A stretch of DNA of 64,000 bases, from NCBI GenBank assembly GCA_019359375.1, contig JAHHHL010000010.1, positions 101,832-165,831 of the forward strand, in the 5' to 3' direction. The notes under the pieces were generated by a model. The model was not told the DNA's origin. It saw only the letters and a program-made list of their open reading frames with translations, and did no database searches. Both the position numbers and the translations under genes were made by a program. Origin of the DNA: Lyngbya sp. HA4199-MV5 (GTDB taxonomy: Bacteria; Cyanobacteriota; Cyanobacteriia; Leptolyngbyales; Leptolyngbyaceae). This document shows, piece after piece, positions 52,016 to 61,754 of this stretch (position 1 is its first letter; each line of letters starts with the position of its first letter).

Positions 52016-53437
52016 TCACTCTGCCAAAACCTCATCCACTAATTTTGCCAGCTTAGTCGCGGCTCCTGCCTCTCCTCGCACTTCCCGGAGTTGAGTTTGC
52101 ATGTGCTTCAGCTTTTCGGGGTGATTGAGCAAGTCCAGGACTCGTGCTGTAATGTCTTCTGGTTGCAGGTCGCCAGCCAGTTCCGGCACAATTTCCTTCT
52201 TTGCCCACATGTTAGGCCATGCTAACCGCCCCAGTCGTTGTAACGCGAGGCGAGTCATGAGCGTTGCCACACGCCCACCCACGATCGGCAGGTTTGCCAA
52301 TAACCCTGGAATGCCATCCCAGGTGCGAATCTGGTCGATCTGCTGAAGGGGTATCAGCACAAGCATGGGGACTGCCAGCGCGCCTAATTCAGCCGTGTTC
52401 GCGCCAACTGTGGTTAGACAAAGGCTGCACTGCGTCAGAAGCTCATACGCGGGAAAGGCAGTCCAGAGTTCGACCTGAAGCCCAGAACGGGTTTTGAGAA
52501 AGGGTTTCTCATTGAGAGCTTCTGGCACTGTAAGCGTGGCATCAGTCCAACCAAGCTGCCCGATCGCAGGATTTTGTGCTGGGTCAGCAAACGCAGCAAG
52601 TGTCGTGAGATCCAGACTGGGCGCAACTGGAATCACGAAGCGAACGGATGAGTTGGCGGCGTATACTTGCTCCGCGATCGTGAGACACAGCGGCACACCG
52701 AGAGAGAGCTTGGTTGCCTTAGAGCCGGGGAGGAGTCCGATGAGCGGGGAGGGTGTGGGGTGTGGGGTGTGGGGTGTGGGGTGTGGGGTGTGGGAAGGGG
52801 TAAGGGGTAAGGGGTAAGGGTGTGGGGTGTGGGGTGCTTTTATCTCCGTGTCTCCGCGTCCCCGTGTCTCCGTGTCCTCCCTTACTTCCCCTGCCTCCCC
52901 TGCTCCCCCCTCTCTCCCTCTCCCTGCCTCTATCATCAAGTCACCCACGACGGTGAATTTGTGACGGTACTCCTGGGGAACACGCGCCATGATGCTGTCG
53001 CTCATCACGCCGAAGCGATCGATCCAGCGGTGCCAGCGAGCTTCCCATTCAGCGTAGATGACCGTGCGGTAGCCTAACCGTTTACCAATAACGACTGGAA
53101 AAAACTGGTCGCCACCAAGAAAGATGACGACTCCTTGCGATCGCCAGTCCCACTGATCGGCTGTTTTGCCCCACAGGAGAAAGGGGAAAAAGTGTTCGGC
53201 ACCCTGCACGCGATCGACTTCTGGGTAGCGACGGGCGATCGCGGCTTCTTGCCCGCTGGCGTTTGAGTCGGGTGACAGCACCACCGAAATCCTCACCTGT
53301 GCGCGATCGTTGCCACACTGCTCTCGTAATGCCTGCACGACAGGCTTAACCCAGGTAGCTAGCTCTCCAGGTCCGTTTGATAAAATCAAGAGATCAACTG
53401 CATGCTGCACTCGCTTGTCCTCTCTTAGCCCTTTCAT
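52016..53437 (-). CDS. lipid-A-disaccharide synthase-related glycosyltransferase-like protein
   Basis: About 473 residues from the ATG at 53437 (MKGLREDKRVQHAVDLLILS). GT-B fold pattern: LLILSNGPGELATWVKPVV at the N-terminus, VVIFLGGDQFFPVVIGKRLG, and a late LTTVGANTAELGALAVPMLV. It matches the cyanobacterial LpxB-like family, distinct from true LpxB; acceptor unknown. About residues 175-235 are a repeat-derived insertion (GREGGAGEAGEVRED, then HTPHP units) just before GLLPGSKATKL, where homologues have a short loop. A 14-bp tandem repeat lies directly upstream of the start. Confidence 0.75.
   Translation of the reverse strand: MKGLREDKRVQHAVDLLILSNGPGELATWVKPVVQALREQCGNDRAQVRISVVLSPDSNASGQEAAIARRYPEVDRVQGAEHFFPFLLWGKTADQWDWRSQGVVIFLGGDQFFPVVIGKRLGYRTVIYAEWEARWHRWIDRFGVMSDSIMARVPQEYRHKFTVVGDLMIEAGRGREGGAGEAGEVREDTETRGRGDTEIKAPHTPHPYPLPLTPSHTPHPTPHTPHPTPSPLIGLLPGSKATKLSLGVPLCLTIAEQVYAANSSVRFVIPVAPSLDLTTLAAFADPAQNPAIGQLGWTDATLTVPEALNEKPFLKTRSGLQVELWTAFPAYELLTQCSLCLTTVGANTAELGALAVPMLVLIPLQQIDQIRTWDGIPGLLANLPIVGGRVATLMTRLALQRLGRLAWPNMWAKKEIVPELAGDLQPEDITARVLDLLNHPEKLKHMQTQLREVRGEAGAATKLAKLVDEVLAE
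52746..52925. repeat. in-frame low-complexity expansion in the glycosyltransferase-like gene
   Basis: Five GTGTGGGGT-like units (52749-52795), GTAAGGG units, then CGTGTCTCCGCGTCC units (52845-52880) and CTCCCTCTCCC-like units. It shares units with 14436-14640. Confidence 0.85.
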
Positions 53438-53440
53438 TCG

Positions 53441-53480
53441 ATGCCTTTGCTTCAATGCCTTTGCTTCAATGCCTTTGCCT
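53441..53480. repeat. 14-bp tandem repeat ATGCCTTTGCTTCA
   Basis: Starts at 53441, 53455 and 53469; the third is partial. It directly precedes the glycosyltransferase-like start codon on the minus strand. Confidence 0.85.
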
Positions 53481-53572
53481 GATACGACCTCGACTCCCGA
53501 ATCTGATCACTATCTGCCAGGATTACAACTACCTTAAGACGAGTGGATCAAAAAAGAGCGATCGCTTCTTTG

Positions 53573-53608
53573 CTAAAGCTGAGACGATATCTAAAGCTGA
53601 GACGATAT
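53573..53608. repeat. 18-bp exact tandem duplication CTAAAGCTGAGACGATAT
   Basis: Two exact adjacent copies, within the 430-bp region between the glycosyltransferase-like gene and the histidine kinase gene. That region otherwise holds the family F palindrome at 53760-53785. Confidence 0.85.
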
Positions 53609-53759
53609 AGTGAGTTTAATGCCCGTATGATGGGAATGTATCCCGTTCAAACCGGATCAGGGGCACGTTGAAGCACCCCGATGACGAGGAAGCAATGTGC
53701 CATCACCAAGACCTCTTAGGATCGTGGACTAATTAATCTGAACCATTTCCCTTCCGTAG

Positions 53760-53785
53760 TAGGGACGTTCCATGGAACGTCCCTA
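53760..53785. repeat. palindromic repeat, family F, copy 4
   Basis: TAGGGACGTTCCATGGAACG then TCCCTA: a perfect palindrome and the cleanest copy of this family. Confidence 0.65.
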
Positions 53786-53865
53786 CGGAAAGAATTGCAC
53801 CTGATTAAATTCGCGTTCCTTAGTTTTTGAGGTCTGCCTCGCATCAACGAGTAGAGCCAACCTCG

Positions 53866-55911
53866 ATGAGCAACTCCACTTCCATCCTGGAAGATCTGCT
53901 GCAAAACCTGCCTGAACTCAGAACCCAGCTTTACTTCAAGTCATCCTTGACCGCTCTATCGCATGCGATGGAAGATCAGGTGCTTGCGGGAGTCGGTAGC
54001 TCGTTGGTGATTGCGAGTTTTCAGCGCGAACGGTTTTACCGACAGGAAGCCCATCGCTACCTACGCATTTCGGAACGCGCCGATCAGGTGTATGTCCTGG
54101 CTGCACCGGAGACAGATTTTGCCGATCGGTCTGAGCAATATGAAACGATCGCCTTTGCGCCAACGGATGCACTCGCTCAAGAATGGCATCTGGTGATTGT
54201 AGGCGCTCGCTATGCTGCCTGTCTGATTTGCAGGGAAAAGCAGGTTCCAGTCTCCTCGTCTGATTCGACCATGCAGCTAGCGACCGATCAGGCAAGACGC
54301 TTTGAAGGCATCTGGACGTTCGATCGCAAAACCGTTTGTCTTGCCGCAGAGTTGCTGCTCAACCGGATTGTAGAATACCGTCCAGAGCTGGCAACCAAGA
54401 TTGCTCAGGCAAAAGCACAACTTCAGGTGGCACGACGCATTGGCGCGAATAATGCAGATCCCGAACCGTTTGCGGAACGGTTGGTGACGTATCTGCAAGC
54501 AGGACAGTACAAACTGCTCAAAGCCTATCGCTCGATCGCCGCCAAAGAACGCAAAGAGCGCCTGGTGAATTCTATTACTGCCGCTATTCGACGATCGCTC
54601 GATCCTGAAGAAATCTTTGCGGTGGCTGTGCAAGAACTGGGACAGGCTGTTCGGGGCTGCCGTTGTCTCATTTATCGCTGCAAAGAAACCGACCAATCCG
54701 TCACCATTGACCATGAATATCTCGGTGCTGCTGTCGATTCGTTAGTGGGAAAACCGTGGGTTTTGCGCGATAACCCCCTGTTTCAAGCGGTGGTAGAACA
54801 CCAGGAGCGGGTTTATCTTGAGGATGCCCAGGCAGATCCCTGGTTGCTGGAAGATGGGCGGACGGTCGTGCCGCCTCGAACATCGATCGCCCCATCATCC
54901 GTGAAAGTTCAGCCCGAATCATTGGCGCAACGCTGGACGATCGCCACCTGGCTGATGGTGCCCGTCATGCATCAAAGCCGCCTGCTCGGCATGGTAGAGC
55001 TGCATACCTGTGGTGGCACCCTGCACGAATGGACTGAAGCTGAACTTGGACTGATTGATGCGATCGCCACTCAAATTGGGGTTGCCCTCATTCAAGCCGA
55101 AGCTTACGCGCACCTCGAAGACTTGAATCAACAGCTTGCCGCACTCGACGTTACCCGCAGCAATCTCATTGCCATCACCGGGCACGAACTCCGCACGCCC
55201 CTGTCTACCATTCAGGTTTGCCTGGAAAGCCTTTCTACAGAACCCGACATGCCGCCAGAATTGCAGCAGATTATGTTGCAATCGGCCCTTTCTGACACCG
55301 AACGGATGCGAAAGCTGGTGCAGGACTTTCTCACCCTGTCGCAACTCGAAAGCGGTCGGGTACAGTGGCATCTGGAACCTTTACCGCTGCAAGAATGCGT
55401 CGATCTTGCCCTCAGCAGCCTTCGCACCCGCCAGCGTCAAGGCGATTTACCCGAAATCACTGCCCAAGTATCATCTGAACTTCCCCTGGTACAGACTGAC
55501 GGCGAGTGGCTGGTAGAGGTGCTCTCAAAACTGTTAGACAACGCCTGCAAGTTCACTGATCCACAAGGTCGTGTCGTCATCCAGGCGAACCAAAACGGCG
55601 GACAGATGCTAGAAGTCACCGTGGCAGATACGGGGCGCGGCATTGAACCCAATCGGTTGGAAACAGTGTTCGATCGCTTCTATCAAGAAGAAGGAGCCTT
55701 ACGCCGTACTACAAGCGGCACAGGGCTTGGTCTTGCCATCTGTCGCCAAATCGTCACCGGGTTGGGCGGGTGCATCTGGGCAGAATCGGCGGGTAAAGAC
55801 CGGGGCAGCCAATTTCACTTCACAGTGCCGATCGTCCGCAATCATCCAGATGAAAATCGGTCTGAAGCCAAAACTGGGAGAGGCAAGATCACCCGTGCCA
55901 AAAGTCGATAA
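53866..55911 (+). CDS. DICT-GAF sensor histidine kinase
   Basis: About 681 residues from the ATG at 53866 (MSNSTSILEDLLQNLPEL). DICT sensor at about 10-145 (SLVIASFQRERFYRQEAHRY, VLAAPETDF), GAF at about 240-410 (LVNSITAAIRRSLDPEEIFA), and HisKA with phospho-acceptor His440 (TGHELRTPLST). HATPase_c carries KLLDNACKFTDPQGRV (N box), VADTGRGIEPN and GTGLGLAICRQI (G boxes). DICT domains are often found with two-component and cyclic-di-GMP proteins, sometimes in light responses. No response regulator gene adjoins, so the partner is elsewhere. Probably cytosolic, as no helix is predicted. Confidence 0.92.
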   Translation: MSNSTSILEDLLQNLPELRTQLYFKSSLTALSHAMEDQVLAGVGSSLVIASFQRERFYRQEAHRYLRISERADQVYVLAAPETDFADRSEQYETIAFAPTDALAQEWHLVIVGARYAACLICREKQVPVSSSDSTMQLATDQARRFEGIWTFDRKTVCLAAELLLNRIVEYRPELATKIAQAKAQLQVARRIGANNADPEPFAERLVTYLQAGQYKLLKAYRSIAAKERKERLVNSITAAIRRSLDPEEIFAVAVQELGQAVRGCRCLIYRCKETDQSVTIDHEYLGAAVDSLVGKPWVLRDNPLFQAVVEHQERVYLEDAQADPWLLEDGRTVVPPRTSIAPSSVKVQPESLAQRWTIATWLMVPVMHQSRLLGMVELHTCGGTLHEWTEAELGLIDAIATQIGVALIQAEAYAHLEDLNQQLAALDVTRSNLIAITGHELRTPLSTIQVCLESLSTEPDMPPELQQIMLQSALSDTERMRKLVQDFLTLSQLESGRVQWHLEPLPLQECVDLALSSLRTRQRQGDLPEITAQVSSELPLVQTDGEWLVEVLSKLLDNACKFTDPQGRVVIQANQNGGQMLEVTVADTGRGIEPNRLETVFDRFYQEEGALRRTTSGTGLGLAICRQIVTGLGGCIWAESAGKDRGSQFHFTVPIVRNHPDENRSEAKTGRGKITRAKSR

Positions 55912-56112
55912 GTCGATCGTGCTTCTTGTCGTATGACTTTCTGCCGCCTGCCCTCTGCCTCCTGCTAACAACTAACAACCAGCAACTAAAAACCTTTCTT
56001 GCCGCCTGCCTTTTCCGATCGATTGCTAACAACTGTTACAGATCCGATGAGAGTTTATCGATGGTGACAGACTCAGTGATAGGATTTGCTCAAATATCGA
56101 GAGAGAAATCCA

Positions 56113-56538
56113 ATGGCAGAAACTCTTTCTGGACAAGCACCTTTATTCGGCGGTAGTACGGGCGGACTGCTGACCAAAGCCCTTGTTGAAGAAAAATATG
56201 CAATCACATGGACAAGCCCTAAAGAGCAAGTCTTTGAAATGCCCACTGGTGGTGCAGCGGTGATGCGTCAGGGTGAAAACCTGCTGTATCTAGCTCGCAA
56301 AGAGCAATGCATCGCGCTAGGTGGTCAGCAGTTGCGCGCAAAATTCAAAATCACTGACTACAAAATCTACCGCGTCTATCCCAGTGGAGACGTTGAGTAT
56401 CTCCATCCCAAAGACGGCGTGTTCCCAGAGAAGGTCAATCCTGGTCGCCCTCAGGTGAATAGCGTTGCTCGCAATATTGGCAGCAACCCTGAACCCGCCA
56501 AGCTAAAATTCAGCGGCACACCCACCTACGAAGCTTAG
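56113..56538 (+). CDS. psaD: photosystem I reaction centre subunit II PsaD
   Basis: 141 residues from the ATG at 56113 ([20 protein letters not shown]). It sits on the stromal (cytoplasmic) side of photosystem I and docks ferredoxin. The body is fully typical: [38 protein letters not shown] and [20 protein letters not shown]. An upstream start at 56086 is not used in homologues. The AGAGAG stretch lies 11-16 bp upstream. A hairpin terminator follows, so it is monocistronic. It is the window's clearest proof of a cyanobacterium. Confidence 0.97.
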   Translation: MAETLSGQAPLFGGSTGGLLTKALVEEKYAITWTSPKEQVFEMPTGGAAVMRQGENLLYLARKEQCIALGGQQLRAKFKITDYKIYRVYPSGDVEYLHPKDGVFPEKVNPGRPQVNSVARNIGSNPEPAKLKFSGTPTYEA

Positions 56539-56574
56539 TGCGCTCCTTTTAGTCATCAAAGCAACAACTTAGCG

Positions 56575-56609
56575 ATCGCCTCAGAAGGTATCCTCTGAGG
56601 CGATTTTTT
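56575..56609 (+). terminator. psaD terminator
   Basis: Arms ATCGCCTCAG / CTGAGGCGAT with a 9-base loop, then six Ts, 37 bp after the psaD stop. Confidence 0.88.
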
Positions 56610-56788
56610 GTCGTCTTACCGCACACTACTTCCTCCCTTAGCCAGTTTTACATTGGTGAACCACCTCCCCTACACTCTCCCAACAAGTGCGTCTTTCGTT
56701 TAGAAAAGCTGTACAAAACCTGCTGTCAGTTCCTCTTTAACGTTTGGGCATAACTAAAAGATATTCTTCATTCAAAATCTTTTGGTGC

Positions 56789-57520
56789 ATGACCTACTGC
56801 CTTAAAGTTGCTGATATGCCCGCAACTGAACGCCCACGGGAACGCCTGATCGCCCACGGATCAAAGCACCTAGCAACGGCTGAACTACTCGCCATTCTTT
56901 TAAGTACCGGACAGGGACCCGGAAAACTCTCTGCGGTTGGTTTAGGGCAATACATTCTGCAACATGTGGGCAAGCACCAGCATGATCCACTTTCCGCCTT
57001 GCGAGAGGTCAGCATTCCAGAATTAATCGCCATCTCTGGCGTTGGTGAAGCCAAGGCTGCGACGATTCTGGCTGCGATCGAACTGGGCAAACGCGTCTTT
57101 CAATCACGCCCACCCGAACACACGATCGTGGACGATCCATCCATTGCGGCAGCGGCTCTCAGCCAGGATCTCATGTGGCAACCACAAGAACGCTTTGCCA
57201 TTCTCATGCTGGATGTCAAACATCGCTTGTTAGGAACACAGGTCATTACGATCGGCACCGCCACTGAAACCCTCGCCCATCCTCGTGATATCTTTCGCGC
57301 TGTTCTCAAGCAAGGCGCAACGCGCCTCATCGTGGCACACAATCATCCCTCTGGCAATGTGGAACCCAGTAGCGAAGATCTAACGCTCACTCGCCAGTTA
57401 CTCGCAGGTGCAGAGTTTTTAGGCATTCCTCTACTCGACCATCTCATTTTGGGTAACGGTGATTTTCTCAGCCTCCGCCAAACCACCAACCTGTGGAGCG
57501 AGTGCCCTCAAGAAGACTAG
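56789..57520 (+). CDS. radC: RadC family JAB/MPN protein
   Basis: About 243 residues from the ATG at 56789 ([20 protein letters not shown]). N-terminal helix-hairpin-helix ([20 protein letters not shown]) and a C-terminal JAMM domain with [14 protein letters not shown] and the upstream Glu. RadC was first linked to DNA repair but its role is uncertain; the JAMM metal site suggests a metalloprotease or nuclease-like activity. Length and both domains are complete. MITE family A begins 9 bp after the stop codon. Confidence 0.9.
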   Translation: MTYCLKVADMPATERPRERLIAHGSKHLATAELLAILLSTGQGPGKLSAVGLGQYILQHVGKHQHDPLSALREVSIPELIAISGVGEAKAATILAAIELGKRVFQSRPPEHTIVDDPSIAAAALSQDLMWQPQERFAILMLDVKHRLLGTQVITIGTATETLAHPRDIFRAVLKQGATRLIVAHNHPSGNVEPSSEDLTLTRQLLAGAEFLGIPLLDHLILGNGDFLSLRQTTNLWSECPQED

Positions 57521-57529
57521 AGTACCTTA

Positions 57530-57722
57530 TTGACTGACAAAAGTCTTGAAAGGCTGGTCGCTTCGTTGCTCACCCGCCCGTGATTCAAATCCGGGCTAAT
57601 GGTACGAAACCCGTTAAAACGGGTTGTAAGGCTCTCCTAGTCCTCTTTAGAGGACTTCCTGCATCAGCCCGCACTTGAGTGCAGGGCGAGTTCAAGTACT
57701 CGCTCAAAGATTTGTCAGTCAA
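57530..57722. repeat. MITE family A, full copy (193 bp)
   Basis: Terminal inverted repeats TTGACTGACAAA / TTTGTCAGTCAA and internal hairpins AACCCGTTAAAACGGGTT and GTCCTCTTTAGAGGAC. It is inverted relative to the copy at 14951-15144. Confidence 0.85.
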
Positions 57723-57815
57723 CCAGCTAGAGCACTCAGCCTCCGACTGGACACATAATTCTTTCTATGTGAAAATTAAGCGACTTAGCTACAAACTAAC
57801 CATCCTGAATCAACG

Positions 57816-59270
57816 ATGCTAGTAGATCTTCAAAAGCTAAATCTTGGTTCAGATTCCGCAGAAAGAGACATTACCGTCGGCTTATCGGAATATTTCTATC
57901 AGAATTCGACCTATCAAAAGTTCTTAAATAGTAAAAAGACGATCCTGGTTGGCAATCGAGGCACTGGCAAAAGTGCAATTTTTAAATACATTGCCTCGAC
58001 GGAAGCCAAGAAAGGGCATTTAGTTTTGGAACTTTCCCCAGAGGAATACTCTTACGAGTTACTGTCGCAATATTTGAAGCGTGAAAATGAAGGCTCTTGG
58101 GGAAAACAGAGTTCCTATTCAGTTGCATGGCAGTATCTTCTGTATAACCTTATTTTTAACAAAATTGTTGAGAACAAACGTGGTCTGTTGCTAGGCGCTC
58201 AACGCGATATTTATAACTATGTCAATGCTGACTCTAGCATGAAGGGCTTGAGTCCGATCGGTGTTCTAGTCAGCTACTTAAAAAAACTAGAAACCGTAAA
58301 GCTTGATGCTCACGAAAGCATTGTAAAAGCAAGAAACCTGCAAGCGCTTTATAGCTTAGAGGAAATTAAAAACCTCACCCCCAGCTTAAAGAAGGTCTTA
58401 GAAAAATCACGAATGAAAGTTTTAATTGATGAGCTTGATAAGGGTTGGGATGATTCTGAAGACGCTAAATATTTTATTGCTGGCTTGTTTCAAGCCACCC
58501 AAAAAATTAACCTGATTAGCCCTCATCTGCGAGTGTACGTTTCCATTCGGCAGGAACTCTTTGATAATATTCCTCAAATCTATGACGATGCCCAGAAGAT
58601 CCGAGAGGATGTTGAAGTCATTCGTTGGGGCAAGAACGAATTACTCGAACTCATCGGTTTAAGAATCGCTCATTCGTTCCCAGAAACTTCAAAACTCGAT
58701 ACATCAAATCGCTGGAAATCAGTTTTTACGTCTCAGCTAGACTCCAAATTTGAGGATTCTGCTGATTATATTATCAGTAGAACCCAATTACGGCCTAGAG
58801 AGTTGCTCCAATTTTGTAAGCTATGCGGAGAGTATTATGCCGGTGGCAAGAAAATAGACGAATTTGCTATTATGGCGGCTGAGGAAACCTATTCTGAGCA
58901 AAAAACAAAAGATTTAGCGTCGGAATACAGATTTCAATATCCTAATCTACTAGATGTCTTTGAAGTATTTAGAGGAAGAAATAGCTGTTTTGAAAAGGAG
59001 GATCTGGACTATTTTCTACTGTCAGCCGTGTGTGGTGAGGTACATGTCGATCGCGCCGCAGAGTGGGTCTGTGAGATGGATTACCTGGAGCTAAAGAAGG
59101 TGCTCTGGCAAATTGGCTTTCTGAAAGCGTGGATACCAAAAGCAGCGAACGACGCAGCCAGTAAAGGAACGTATCTCGGACATTACGAGCTACCCACTGT
59201 GAACCTGGAGAACATTGAGAAGTTTCGAGTTCATCCCGCCTTTGCCAACTTCTTGAGCTTAAAAGATTGA
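57816..59270 (+). CDS. P-loop ATPase, Sll1717-like family
   Basis: 484 residues. Opens SDSAERDITVGLSEYFYQNS, then Walker A GNRGTGKS (46-53), and Walker B KVLIDELDKGW (201-211). Helical C-terminal part (RPRELLQFCKLCGEYYAGG; LLDVFEVFRGRNSCFEKEDL). This STAND/KAP-like family (named for Synechocystis Sll1717) is often seen near mobile or defence genes. It is AT-richer than the neighbouring radC. No sensor or effector domain is fused, so a defence role is only suggested by its relatives and by the AIPR gene 2.5 kb away. Confidence 0.8.
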   Translation: MLVDLQKLNLGSDSAERDITVGLSEYFYQNSTYQKFLNSKKTILVGNRGTGKSAIFKYIASTEAKKGHLVLELSPEEYSYELLSQYLKRENEGSWGKQSSYSVAWQYLLYNLIFNKIVENKRGLLLGAQRDIYNYVNADSSMKGLSPIGVLVSYLKKLETVKLDAHESIVKARNLQALYSLEEIKNLTPSLKKVLEKSRMKVLIDELDKGWDDSEDAKYFIAGLFQATQKINLISPHLRVYVSIRQELFDNIPQIYDDAQKIREDVEVIRWGKNELLELIGLRIAHSFPETSKLDTSNRWKSVFTSQLDSKFEDSADYIISRTQLRPRELLQFCKLCGEYYAGGKKIDEFAIMAAEETYSEQKTKDLASEYRFQYPNLLDVFEVFRGRNSCFEKEDLDYFLLSAVCGEVHVDRAAEWVCEMDYLELKKVLWQIGFLKAWIPKAANDAASKGTYLGHYELPTVNLENIEKFRVHPAFANFLSLKD

Positions 59271-59440
59271 TCGATAAATGGATACATTTGTTGATTACTT
59301 TCAAGGTACAGCAATTTTCAATCAAGTGAAGTGCAGATCCATGCAGGGAGTCAAGGAGCCAGGGGAGTAAGGTGTACCTCAGCAAATTGGAAAACGCTGT
59401 AGTTGATCACGTTTAAGATTGATCACTCTTAAGATAAGGG

Positions 59441-60250
59441 ATGACTGAACGCAACAGGCAGATGAAAGAAAAACCCTTGCAGTTAATCCGCCAACTGGAA
59501 CAAGCTGTCCAATCTATTCCCACCTGGTTGGCGATCGTGGTAGCTGTTGTTGTCCTGACTCCGTTGGCGCTGTGGGCTGAGGATGATATCAAAGTCTATT
59601 CTCTGCAAAATCTGATTTCTCGCGAAACCATCAAAGCCATTTTTGCCCAGGCACAATCCATCGCAGTTGTTGTTGCTGTTATTCTCTATCTCAAAGAAGC
59701 TCCCGATCGTAGAGCGCAAAAGCACTATGAAGCATGGCGTGTCATCGACAGTGCAGCAGCAGCCAATGTCTCGACCAGTCACGCTCGCCGCATTGCCCTT
59801 CAAGACCTTCACAAAGACAGCGTTTCGTTACGAGGGCTAGATGCGCCAGGTGCAAATTTAGCCAGAATCGACCTGCCCAAAGCTGATTTACAAGAAGCCA
59901 ACCTTAAGAGGGCGAACCTACAAGAGGCAAATCTGCAAGAGGCTGACCTGTCAGAGGCAAATTTGTGTGGGGCAAATCTCCAGAAGGCAAATCTGCGTGG
60001 AGCAAACCTCCGAACTGCAAATCTGCAAGAGGCGAATTTGCGCGATGCCGATCTGTCGGGAGCGAATCTGCGAGAAACAAATTTGCAGAAAGCAAACTTG
60101 CGGGGAGCCGAATTATGGAGAGCCGAACTGTGGGACGCTGATTTGCGCGATGCTGACCTGCGCTGGGCTGAGTTTCAGGGGCTTGAACTGGACGGAGCCA
60201 AGCTCTACAACACAACAATGCCAGATGGAACAGGGCTGAGCCAGGAATGA
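59441..60250 (+). CDS. membrane-anchored pentapeptide-repeat protein
   Basis: 269 residues. Two helices come first: TWLAIVVAVVVLTPLALW and AQSIAVVVAVILYLK. Then comes a linker (HYEAWRVIDSAAAANVSTSH) and about 18 A(N/D)LxX units from residue about 140 (ANLQEADLSEANLCGANL and so on). These form a right-handed quadrilateral beta-helix. The final two units degenerate (AEFQGLELDGAKLYN). Location is probably the cytoplasmic membrane with the helix facing the cytosol. Function unknown. It ends 120 bp before tRNA-Val. Confidence 0.85.
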   Translation: MTERNRQMKEKPLQLIRQLEQAVQSIPTWLAIVVAVVVLTPLALWAEDDIKVYSLQNLISRETIKAIFAQAQSIAVVVAVILYLKEAPDRRAQKHYEAWRVIDSAAAANVSTSHARRIALQDLHKDSVSLRGLDAPGANLARIDLPKADLQEANLKRANLQEANLQEADLSEANLCGANLQKANLRGANLRTANLQEANLRDADLSGANLRETNLQKANLRGAELWRAELWDADLRDADLRWAEFQGLELDGAKLYNTTMPDGTGLSQE

Positions 60251-60371
60251 GAGCACGGTGATGAAAGAAGCGGTATGACTCTGATACTGCCAAAAGCTGG
60301 ACGGAATCTGCTAGAATCTTCGTCTGTCTAGTTAAAGTTGATAAAGGCTGTAATTCAGTTTTTGTCATTCA

Positions 60372-60443
<72 letters not shown>

Positions 60444-60461
60444 TACGAAGCAAAGACCTCT

Positions 60462-60497
60462 AAAACCTCTACGAATATGGGTTCTAGAGGTTTTTTC
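60462..60497 (+). terminator. tRNA-Val terminator
   Basis: Arms AAAACCTCTA / TAGAGGTTTT with a 13-base loop and a run of six Ts in all. Confidence 0.8.
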
Positions 60498-60560
60498 TTG
60501 AAGTTCTGCACCCCGGAAGGGAATTGTTTGTACTGAAAATTTGGGGTGGGTTGGGGTAAT

Positions 60561-60664
60561 TTTGACTATTTTTGACAGATTTTGACTATCATTTGACTAT
60601 CAACTCGCGCACTACTATGAAGATAGTCAATCTGTGACTTGCACACTACCTGAGAGATAGTCAT
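60561..60664. promoter_or_regulatory. phased TTTGACTAT repeats upstream of the integrase gene
   Basis: Tandem TTTGAC(T/A) units begin at 60561, 60571, 60581 and 60592, about one helical turn apart. Two inverted GATAGTCA units are at 60622 and 60656. The last overlaps the integrase start codon (GATAGTCATG). Candidate operators or arm-type recombinase binding sites. Confidence 0.65.
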
Positions 60665-61691
60665 GCAAAAACGTCAAAAAAATCCTAAAGGGAAAGTAGG
60701 AATTGAATCATTCAGAGATACTATCCGATTACGGCTGCCCAGGCATTTGTTTGAGGGCAAGCAGAAGTACATCTATCTGGGACTTCCTGACACCGATATT
60801 AATCGTAAATTTGCGGAGTCAAAGGCAAGGGTGATCGAGGACGATATTCTGAAGGAGCGATTTGACTACACTCTGGAAAAATACACAGGCAAGGCTCCTC
60901 CTCAGTTAACAGTTGTCCAAACTATTCGCCCTAGCTTGAGCATTCAGGAGCTTTGGCAACGTTTCTACACCAGCAAGAAATCAGAACTAAAAGCCAAGAC
61001 CCAGGAGAAATACGAAAACTTCACCCGCTTGTTTGAGAAGCTAGGCGATCGCCCTTTAGAGGATGCGATCGCGATTAAGCAGAAGCTGACCGAAATTACC
61101 ACCACGGATCGCACCCGTGACGCGCTCACGTATTTGAATGCAGCAGCAAAGTGGGGACTCAAGCACGGATTGGTCAAGAGCAATCCCTTTGATGGCATGG
61201 CGCAGGCAATGCCAAAGCCAAATTACATGACTGATCCAAAGCCTGATGCCTTTAGCGAGGAGGAGATGCATCGGGTGATTCAGGCGTTTCGGAACGATAA
61301 TCGACCTGGCATGAGCTATCGACACTATGCTCCTTTTGTCGAATTTCTCTTTAAAGTGGGCTGTAGACCCTCCGAAGCGGTGGCTTTGACGTGGAGCGAT
61401 ATTTCCCCTGATTGTGGCACTGTGCGCTTTACAAAGTCGTTCGTGCAAATTGGAAATCGGCGTGTCCAGAGTGAGGGCAGCAAGAATAATCGAACCAGGG
61501 CGATCGCGATTTCTCAGAGTGCTCAAAGCTTGCTGCTAACGATACGACCGGAAAAGCCTGAACCAACTGCTTTGGTCTTTTCCAGTCCGGTCGGTGACTC
61601 GATTAATTATCGCAACTTTGCGCGTCGAGCCTGGACCAGTATTGTCGATCCAATCAAGCCAGACACAACGCCCTATAGCTGTCGTAATTAA
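60663..61691 (+). pseudogene. tyrosine recombinase (integrase), C-terminally truncated
   Basis: 342 residues. N-terminal arm-binding-like part (KGKVGIESFRDTIRLRLP), SAM-like core-binding part (LSIQELWQRFYTSKKSEL), then the start of the catalytic domain with Arg235 (VGCRPSEAVAL) and later SEGSKNNRTRAIAIS. The frame stops at TPYSCRN, exactly where relatives continue through the second Arg box to the Tyr nucleophile, so those parts are missing. It lies just downstream of tRNA-Val in the same direction. Probably inactive unless a partner supplies the C-terminus. Confidence 0.75.
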
Positions 61692-61754
61692 GACTTCACT
61701 AATGACCTTATTTCAGGCATTTTTCTGTTAGAGAAATTGCATCAACAGCAAAAG

